Shown here one piece after another: positions 57,068-64,000 of a stretch of DNA of 64,000 bases. The notes below the pieces were generated by a model that was not told where the DNA came from, ran no database searches, and saw nothing but the letters and a program-made list of their open reading frames with translations. This stretch comes from Pseudophaeomoniella oleicola (lineage: Eukaryota; Ascomycota; Eurotiomycetes; Phaeomoniellales; Phaeomoniellaceae): assembly GCA_003868215.1 (NCBI GenBank), contig QWDQ01000008.1:1-64000 (forward strand), read 5' to 3'. Positions within the stretch are counted from its first letter, which is position 1; each line of letters starts with the position of its first letter. A program made the translations under genes and the position numbers.

Positions 57068-58665
57068 AACAGACCTGAGATTTCTTGTAAGCGGTGTATG
57101 ATGACTCTTTTTTTTTTCTTGGGGGGGGGGGGAGGTTTCCCTTGTGCGAAGAGCGTTCTTCTCTGTCTCTCCCTTTTTTGGGCTGTGTAATATAAAGCGA
57201 GCGAGCCAACGAGACACCATCGTTCTCTTTTACGAATCCTGTTGTCATGTCGCACAAATACACGTCTCAAATCGGGTTTTAAGGAGAAGGGGGATTAATC
57301 TGAATCTTCTTTCCGCTTTTTTCTTATCAATTTCTCATCTTGTCTTCTAGATGGATAGATACTGATGTATTAAAAGATAGATCACGTACATGCAAAGAAA
57401 TTGAGAATTCGAGTGGAAAGGGAAACCGCTTCCCCCCCAAGTACTATACCTACATAGGTAGAAACAAGAAAGACCACTCGAATCTATGCCAGTTTCAGTA
57501 GTAATTCCAAAATTCTATATATGATACGTTACCCTACTAGGCTAGACTTGGTTATTGGTCATATCTGGTCTGGTAGGCTTATGATGGGGAAATATAGTTT
57601 GCGTGGTGAAAAGTATGTTTTGTAGTGATGGATGGGTTTTGCGGGGGCGGGGGGGTTGTGGACAGGTTGAGTTCTGAGTTCTGGGGATTGGGATGAGTAG
57701 TTACCTACCTAGGTTAATACGTGAGGAACAAGAGAGAGAAGGAGAGAGAGAGAGAGAGAGAGAGAAGAGTCATGATCGGTCTGTGGGTATGGGTGTGGTA
57801 TCGGCTGTGATTCCGTACGGTTGTTTGTTTGTTGGTTTCTGGGAGGGTTTGGTGTCTGAATAGGTCACCTCTAGGTAGAGGAAGATTTGAGGGTGATGCT
57901 CGCTTTGTCTGCAATCCTGAGGGAAAGTGCAGAGTTTGAGATGATCTGAATGACATTGCTGACGGCGATGTTTGTAGGCGAGGAAGACTGATATGAAAGC
58001 CAACTCCATGGTTGTACCAATATTGCAGCTTTGGTGTGGCCGTCGTCATCAGACCCTCAACCTCAAGCTCGACATCGGATCCACCAATCATGCTGAATGA
58101 TACAAAGTACAAACAAGGGAAAGTATCTTTAAGATGTGAAACCACCGCAGACTCATACTGGTCAAATCCAAATGTGCTGTGACCGTGGGAAGGTTGAGAA
58201 TTTGCTCAAATAGGAAGTAATTCAGGTAAGAGAAAGTAAAAGGAAAAGAGGACCTGTGGACAGGCCATTCGTTCGCATATAAACAGTCCTTCAAGCCCTT
58301 CTGAGGAGCACTGTTTCCTCCCACATTCTCATCACTCCATCATACCTCAACACTTCTGAGCACAGATTATCGCGTACAAAATCTCTATCATTTCAAAACA
58401 CCAACGCCCTCTTCATAACACTACCGGCTCAACGCCTGTTGTCATAGACAGCATATCAGCCGTAACAGTACCACTGGTAAGTACGGTGCGAAGCCCTCGT
58501 GCTTGAAACAACTAACATTCACCGGCAGTGAACATCATCGACCTCATCAGTCACACAGCGTGCCTCTCAAGAGTGCATATCATCAACAGAACAAGCCAGT
58601 AAGCCTTGCCTAGTTTACCATGAACCGACGCCTCACCTAACGTCATGTAGCAACAAAACCCAACA
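57068..58665. other. 1.6 kb intergenic with simple repeats
   Basis: A G-homopolymer lies at about 57121-57132, a GA repeat at about 57738-57764 and a G-rich tract near 57640-57656. CCTAGG motif occurs at about 57700-57715. The end (58330-58665) may be a spliced leader of the next gene. No other gene is supported. Confidence 0.45.
57738..57764. repeat. GA microsatellite
   Basis: Run of GA dinucleotides in the intergenic region after RTC4. Confidence 0.9.
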
Positions 58666-59097
58666 ATGACTCGCTTCACCATGAAGTCGGTCATCACCAA
58701 GTTCCGGCCACCAGCCCATAAGCAAGCTCAACACCACCAGCGGCACCAACAACTGCCACAGACTGTTGGTGTCGTCGCCAACAAACTCACCGCCAGGCAC
58801 CAGCTTCGTCTGCTCCTGGAATACAACGTCCTTGACCATGACGACCCCCAGGTGACGTGCGACGTCTTCGTTGAGCTCGTCGCTGAGCCATGGGTCGAGG
58901 ACTTGATCGGAATGGGGATGTTTCCCGAGGCCGCAAGACGGCTCGGACGAGATTGGGAGTTGGCGGCGATTGTATTCGGTGAGGGTTCAGAGATGGCCCT
59001 CGAAGTGCAAGATAGGGTCGCAGGGATGCAGGACGCCTGGATAGATGGGCTGTACCTGGCTGATTCAGCGTTTGATGTTGCTAGACTGCGGACATGA
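58666..59097 (+). CDS. Orphan 143-residue protein
   Basis: Single exon, starting MTRFTMKSVITKFRPPAHK. The N-terminus is basic and His/Gln-rich. The rest looks like a folded, helical, acidic domain: LRLLLEYNVLDHDDPQVTCD, VFVELVAEPWVEDLIGMGMF, PEAARRLGRDWELAAIVFGE and SEMALEVQDRVAGMQDAWID. Aliphatic residues repeat every three or four positions as in amphipathic helices, which argues for a real protein. I do not recognise the family. The basic first 20 residues could target mitochondria. Neighbouring genes on both sides are unrelated. ATG at 58681 (MKSV) is an alternative start. Confidence 0.6.
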   Translation: MTRFTMKSVITKFRPPAHKQAQHHQRHQQLPQTVGVVANKLTARHQLRLLLEYNVLDHDDPQVTCDVFVELVAEPWVEDLIGMGMFPEAARRLGRDWELAAIVFGEGSEMALEVQDRVAGMQDAWIDGLYLADSAFDVARLRT

Positions 59098-59312
59098 AAT
59101 CCCTGCCTGGCAGTACTGCCCTGCGGATTGATAGCCTGCAAGCGTTTTCCTGCATCGGAGTCATGGGGTTTGGAAATGGCTGTAGGGAAACTTTTTCCAT
59201 GTATTGATGTTTCTGTCAATTATATAACGGGCGTATGCAGTACCATTCTCCGCCATCCATTCGGACATCTTCGTAACTCACATAGGCCGACCTTATGAGT
59301 TGCCTAACTTTC

Positions 59313-60821
59313 TCACGTATGATCGACCAGACCTGCTCGAATCTCCCTCTCAAAAGCCTCTGTAAGTTCGGCCACGCTCTTCGCATCCTGATCGTGTCTT
59401 CGCTCGTACATCCCCTGTGCTTCCAGGCCTTGATCGTGTGCAGAGTATCTATATAGGCGCCATAACTCAGGTAGAAGCAGTTGAGTTGCGGTATGGAAAT
59501 TCCTGAGCACCCACCAAGGGGCTGCGCTTTGTCCTTCATCTGCTGGTAGCATCTCAAGTATTTCTTGCAGAGCACTGCGAGCGGGGAGGGGTAGCGTGGA
59601 GACATCTTGCTGCAGTATGGCTGGTATGTCGAGTATTGGCAATGACCTGCCGTTGGGCATTCGTAGCATTTGTATATATGTTTTCGCCGGCTGAAAGACT
59701 TCGTACGTGGACCTTTGAGTACCGTCGTCGTTCGTTCTCGAGAAATTAGCTTCGAGGGCAGTGTAATCTTCTGCCTCTGCAGGTTTTTGTCCTAACCAAA
59801 GTAATGCTCCTTGATGACTTCCGTGCAGAATGTCACCATTCGGCTGGGCTTCGTCATCCTGTGCCTTTGCAAGAGTCACAAACATGTCGGGCCCGTAGCC
59901 CTTCTTTTGTAATTGGAAAATATTCTCAAATCCCATGACGATCCTCTTGCGCAATAACCGAAGTAGAAGCTCGTGCATGTCAACTTTCCAAAACGTAGTC
60001 GATCTCAAAGTTGGAATCTGCTGTCCAAGTTTTTGTGGGATAAGATGGCCAGATTGTAGTGGAACGTCAACGAGTGTCTTGCGTTTTTTATTCAGCGTTA
60101 TCTTTATGTGTTGCATGAGAGACTCTCGATCTTGTAAGTAGACACTCTTATACCGCAGGCGACGAGCCTTTTCAGGTTCTGACGATGATTTCACAGCTCC
60201 TTCTTGTTCAATGTGTACAGGACTTTTAGGATCTGTGTGCTGCTGCGAACCTGACTTTGTTTCTTTCCCTTCCCAATAGCGAAAGCGGTTCATAATTGAG
60301 AGGTCCAGGGGTAAAAGATAATGCTTTGCGTCTTCTTCTGGGTGTTTAACCACGTTGTATCTATTGAGAAGGTCTCTCGGCAACCGGACCTGTGTGGCAG
60401 CGCAAATCCTTTGAGGAGAAGCGAGTATGTTCGCGAACATGTCTTGCGCCAATCGAGCAGCATCTTTGCCTTGGGCATGTTTTTTCTTTGGTAATGGACC
60501 TTTCTGCACACGCTTGACGATGGGCGATTCTGGTAGATCGAGTTCATCACGAAAGGATATCTGCGGCGTTTTCCTTTCATCACTCTTCAAATCCCTCTTT
60601 CGCGCAATATAGCGGAAAAGCGAGCTACCTTTAGCGCTCGTGCCATCCTGAGCATTATCTGTAATGGGTGAGACTCTTGTGACATCAGTGCTACTGAATT
60701 TGCGAGGGGAAGAAAGGTCATCGCAGAGCGCAAGATGCGACTTCCGACCTCCTGAGAGTGGTCGCTTTACGTGGAGCGCAGTTTTGAGGCATGGTGCACC
60801 AAAGGCAGCACAACCCTTCAT
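59313..60821 (-). CDS. Probable mitochondrial protein of unknown function
   Basis: Single exon, 502 residues. The N-terminus MKGCAAFGAPCLKTALHVKR is basic and free of acidic residues, compatible with a mitochondrial presequence. Central pieces such as VRLPRDLLNRYNVVKHPEED, KHYLLPLDL, STTFWKVDMHELLLRLLRKRIV and GFENIFQLQKKGYGPDMFVT look structured and alternate with basic stretches. I recall similar PRDLL..F..V.HP wording in conserved fungal mitochondrial proteins but cannot name one. It is divergent from the mitochondrial protease gene clpP with a 308-base spacer, which fits an organellar role (inference). The last residues (EAFEREIRAGLVDHT) form an amphipathic helix. Confidence 0.7.
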   Translation of the reverse strand: MKGCAAFGAPCLKTALHVKRPLSGGRKSHLALCDDLSSPRKFSSTDVTRVSPITDNAQDGTSAKGSSLFRYIARKRDLKSDERKTPQISFRDELDLPESPIVKRVQKGPLPKKKHAQGKDAARLAQDMFANILASPQRICAATQVRLPRDLLNRYNVVKHPEEDAKHYLLPLDLSIMNRFRYWEGKETKSGSQQHTDPKSPVHIEQEGAVKSSSEPEKARRLRYKSVYLQDRESLMQHIKITLNKKRKTLVDVPLQSGHLIPQKLGQQIPTLRSTTFWKVDMHELLLRLLRKRIVMGFENIFQLQKKGYGPDMFVTLAKAQDDEAQPNGDILHGSHQGALLWLGQKPAEAEDYTALEANFSRTNDDGTQRSTYEVFQPAKTYIQMLRMPNGRSLPILDIPAILQQDVSTLPLPARSALQEILEMLPADEGQSAAPWWVLRNFHTATQLLLPELWRLYRYSAHDQGLEAQGMYERRHDQDAKSVAELTEAFEREIRAGLVDHT

Positions 60822-61129
60822 TTGCCAAAATGCAGTGTCTTGAAGCGATGGACCAATGGTCGCATTGACATCGAATTCACACGGCTTCGATTATTCAAAG
60901 AATGGGCATATATAGTACACGATTGAGGAGCCTGCTAATAAATATATTCTCAGTTAGATAAAATAAATATATCAATAGCTAATGCCGGAAGCTCTCACCC
61001 GTCTCCGCAAATAACCTCCCCTGGCCGCTTGGCTTTCCTTTTCGAGCAATTCTCGAGAAGCTCCTCCGTCTTGCGACTGTCACGTATGAGGTGACTCAAG
61101 AATTTTCACGCCAACGCATCGTCTACAAG
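60822..61129. promoter_or_regulatory. Divergent promoter, mitochondrial orphan / clpP
   Basis: Just 308 bases separate the two starts, so regulation is likely shared. An AT-rich centre at about 60935-60980 is visible; no named motif is recognised. Confidence 0.45.
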
Positions 61130-61930
61130 ATGCGCACAGTCGGACCGGCAGGTTCAGCGTTTCGTGCGCTCAGGTCTATAAGGCATGGACCTAGATTACC
61201 ATCGGCGGATTCCCTACGGCCCCATTTGTCAGGCGTGAGCAGATGGTCGGCGTGCACGGCGTCCAACTCGAATGTCCGGCAATACTCTTCGAAGGCACCA
61301 TCCATGTGGACACCAACACCTATGATCGTGGAAACAGTCTCAGGGGGTGGACAATATGCCTACGACATCTTCTCGAAGCTCTTGAAAGAACGAATTGTCT
61401 ACGTGTCAGGTCCAATCGAGGACCAGATGGCATCTGTAGTCACCGCGCAGTTGTTATGGCTGGAAGCAGACAATCCAGAACGTGAGATATTCATGTATTT
61501 GAACTCACCTGGAGGTTCAGTTTCGGCTGGTTTGAGCATTCTTGACACCATGGAGTATATCTCCTGCGACGTACATACGATTGGCTTCGGAGTGTGTGCC
61601 TCAATGGGCAGTCTTCTTCTTGCCGCTGGGGCCCCTAAGAAGAGATCCGCTCTTCCCCATACGACAATCATGGTACATCAACCCAGTGGCGGATATCAAG
61701 GAACCGCCAGTGACATAAGCATACACGCCAGGGAAATCCTGCGAGTAAGGGAACAGCTTAATGAGATCTATCATAGACATCTTGCAGCCGCCGGCAAGGA
61801 GAGGAATATGGACGAGATCGAAAAGTTGATGGATCGTGACTACTTCATGTCTGCTGAGCATGCCCTAGAGATAGGTATCATTGACCAGATTGTCACATCT
61901 CGGAAGAAACAGCCAGAAGGTACCAAATGA
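61130..61930 (+). CDS. clpP: Mitochondrial ClpP serine protease
   Basis: Single exon, 266 residues. A basic presequence (MRTVGPAGSAFRALRSIRHG) covers about the first 60 residues. The mature part starts near WTPTPMIVETVSGGGQYAYD. The triad is complete: Ser158 in VCASMGSLL, His183 in IMVHQPSGGYQG and Asp237 in MDRDYFMS. LNSPGGSVSAGLSILDTM and EHALEIGIIDQIV are also typical. ClpP forms tetradecamers that degrade proteins with the ClpX unfoldase in the matrix. It is missing from Saccharomyces but found in many filamentous fungi. The ATG at 61130 is the first ATG in frame. Confidence 0.96.
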   Translation: MRTVGPAGSAFRALRSIRHGPRLPSADSLRPHLSGVSRWSACTASNSNVRQYSSKAPSMWTPTPMIVETVSGGGQYAYDIFSKLLKERIVYVSGPIEDQMASVVTAQLLWLEADNPEREIFMYLNSPGGSVSAGLSILDTMEYISCDVHTIGFGVCASMGSLLLAAGAPKKRSALPHTTIMVHQPSGGYQGTASDISIHAREILRVREQLNEIYHRHLAAAGKERNMDEIEKLMDRDYFMSAEHALEIGIIDQIVTSRKKQPEGTK

Positions 61931-62602
61931 AATCCTTTTAACATTGGACAAGTCTGTGTTACTCCTTGGCTACGCTATAAGCCACCATGGGCTTCGTCAG
62001 AAGATGCCGACTGATAGCCTGACAACCTTTTTTATCCCCGAATACGGCGTACATGAGCTTCGACAGCATGGGGACATTCCACTCGTACTCTATGAGTAGG
62101 AGAAACCGCCGGTCGTGATCTTGTAAGCGTCACAAAGCATCTCAGAAGTGAACCGCGATGCACTCACAATTGATCTCCATGCTCACGTTCTGCAACAGAG
62201 CAAGCGACAAGGACGCCAATGAGCACTTTACTGTGTCTGATACCAGCGAGTGAACAGTTCTTGCTCAATGAAGGAGATACTTGATACTTAGTCGCCGTCC
62301 CGTATGCTGATCATAGCCGACAGCATATCTGGAGCACCTCAACCAGCCATGAACTCCGTCCTTCTTGGGGTAAAGATCATCGGAAAGGACCCTCGAAACC
62401 AACATCCGTGATAGAGTCTTCTCTGGCCACAAATAGCTCTAAATAGGTAGTCGACCATAGAAATACTTTATTCATTCTTCCAAGCAAACAAACAAGCAAA
62501 CGAACGAACAAGCCAGAAAAGTTAGATGTAGCTCTCTTATTCATGGAAGGGGAGGTAGCTGTGCAATTTCTTCTCTGCCCTTTCCCAAAACTTCAGATGT
62601 TA
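61931..62602. other. Convergent intergenic region
   Basis: A CAAG/CAAA tandem lies at about 62482-62513. No gene is seen. Confidence 0.45.
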
Positions 62603-64000
62603 CTAGATTGGGATTTCCTTGTCTGGAACTTCATGTCCCTTTGCATATTCGGCGATGCCGTCAAGGACCTGCTTGGGTTGTTGGGTGTCTGCCTCGTTGA
62701 TGTTGACTGTGAAATCATCTGCTGAAGCGAGCTCCAATGCTGATCTAAAGGAGGAGACTCTTTTTGTTTCTGGCCGGGCTGACAAGGCCGCTGGTCTTTG
62801 TAGCGTGGATGCAGGGTTTTGATGTTCACGCTCAGGCTTTGAGAGTTGCTTCGTTCCTTGTTGGCTATTCTCTGCATCCTTCGGTCCGTCAGCATCATTG
62901 GTCGTAAGGTCAACCACGTCGGTATTTGTTGACTGTGTTCTTACTCTTTTCTTCTTAGACTGTTCTGGTGCCGGACTCTCGCGATCTCTCTTAGCACGGT
63001 CCTTGTCAGAGTTGATATCCCTATTGGGTTGTTCAACCACGACGCGTATATCGTCCTCTAAAGGTGCTGCACGTTGTGGATTCCCATGAGATGTCCCATG
63101 GTCGACATCAGTCTTGCTGTGATCCTGATCTGTAGCAGAAGGGACGCAGACACTGATAGACTGCTGTGAGGCCACCGTCTTCGTCTCACTCTGTGTTCCG
63201 CTCTGGATTGACTCTTCCAAGTTCTGATCGACACCATCATCCTCGAGTGTATAGGTGGCATTGTTAATACTGCAACTGCCTTTCGTTGCACCTTCGCTGA
63301 TGGAATCTCTTAATGAAGCATTCCCATTAGTCACTTGAGTATTCAAGGGTTCACTGGGAATGTTATCCTTGATGTCCCTTGGCATGCCGGCTATCATTGT
63401 CGGAGCTGGATCTCCTGACCATCCTAAAGCTTTATGCCATACTCTCCTGGCCCCGTACGTCTCATCATGCTCGATAGACTGGGCCACAATACGAGGCTCG
63501 ACGACGACGTCCAATCTTAAAGTTTCAACTCCTTCGTCGTCTTCCTCGAGGGTCATCCTTTGGTGGGGTCGGATTCCACAAATGTCACCAGAGAACTTCT
63601 CAGTCTCAAGCTCCGGGTACCATTCGCACAGGACGACATTCCTCTGCGATAGTAATATGTGTGAGAGTTCCAATGCTTTTTGAAGGATGCTTTCTACGTC
63701 CAAGTCTCGCCGGAATTTATCAGCGCTCTTTCCCTTGTGCATGAGCAATTCGAAGGATTGATACTGTTTGAATAGACTGAATAAGTGCTTGCAATATTTC
63801 CGTCGAAGAACACACATTTCGGATTCTGGCGCATCTTCTCCGCTGTTGGGGGTCTCTGATGAAGGACAAAGCAATGCGAGAGTGCTTGTACGCCACAATT
63901 CTGCCTTCTGCTGCGAATCTGTCGATAGTCAGATGAGAATAGCTTTCATGCTGGCATCAGTCAAACTCACGTGTCGTACCCAGCTTATAGATGCCATTAA
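62603..64000 (-). CDS. 3' part of an unrecognised gene (partial)
   Basis: Two exons are visible: 64000-63971 (continuing outside) and 63918-62603. The joined frame reads NGIYKLGTT then HSQQKAELWRTSTLALL. The folded-looking part is the first 150 residues: MCVLRRKYCKHLFSLFKQYQ, SADKFRRDLDVESILQKALE, LSHILLSQRNVVLCEWYPEL and GVETLRLDVVVEPRIVAQSI. The last 280 residues are hydrophilic and disordered, with a basic patch (KKKRVRTQS) that could be a nuclear localisation signal. I do not recognise the family. The gene starts upstream of the window on this strand, so function cannot be judged. Confidence 0.65.

Overview
The window is a chromosomal segment of a filamentous ascomycete (Pezizomycotina). 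The evidence is many short GT..AG introns of about 45-90 nt, genes on both strands, pyrimidine-rich leaders, PalB (ambient-pH signalling), a fungal-type PAS/hybrid histidine kinase, Lcl3, Rtc4, Tvp23, an Msb1-family protein, a mitochondrial ClpP (absent from budding yeast) and an AT-rich block that looks like RIP mutation. A leotiomycete is my guess, from the TACCTAGGTA and TACGTA motifs recurring between genes; that is inference only. No rRNA, tRNA or CRISPR was recognised.

Layout. 0-8 kb: a CT microsatellite, a LisH/WD40 protein (+), a peroxisomal-type adenine nucleotide carrier (-) divergent from PalB calpain (+). 8-16 kb: a basic fungal protein of unknown function (-), a 3.9 kb stretch with no convincing gene, a glycine-rich RRM protein (+), and a ChaC-type gamma-glutamylcyclotransferase (-). 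16-24 kb: a penta-EF-hand protein (+), a secreted expansin-like protein (+), a DUF3140-like protein (-) and a 2.3 kb gap. 24-32 kb: an Msb1-family protein (+), a doubtful 100-aa gene, then a 1.3 kb AT-rich element with 38-nt terminal inverted repeats. 32-45 kb: an Rlm1/MEF2-type MADS factor (+), a DHA2-type MFS exporter (+), a CitE-like lyase (-) divergent from Tvp23 (+), Lcl3 nuclease (+), DNA primase large subunit (-), then 1.9 kb with repeated TACTACGTAGTA palindromes. 45-64 kb: a hybrid histidine kinase (+) behind a uORF whose stop overlaps its start, an ELMO/CED-12 protein (-), Tma22/DENR (-), Rtc4 (+), a 143-aa orphan (+), a probable mitochondrial protein (-) divergent from ClpP (+), and the 3' part of a gene (-) that runs off the window.

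The gene set is mostly housekeeping and signalling, not a cluster for one pathway. Loose themes are stress and wall signalling (PalB, Rlm1, histidine kinase, Msb1) and mitochondrial or peroxisomal function (carrier, CitE-like, Lcl3, ClpP). I rebuilt gene models by joining exons so that reading frame and family motifs stay continuous across each intron; exon limits are in the entries. The main points for a second look are the inverted-repeat element, the histidine kinase uORF, the palindrome cluster, the repeat-rich expansin and the orphan genes.
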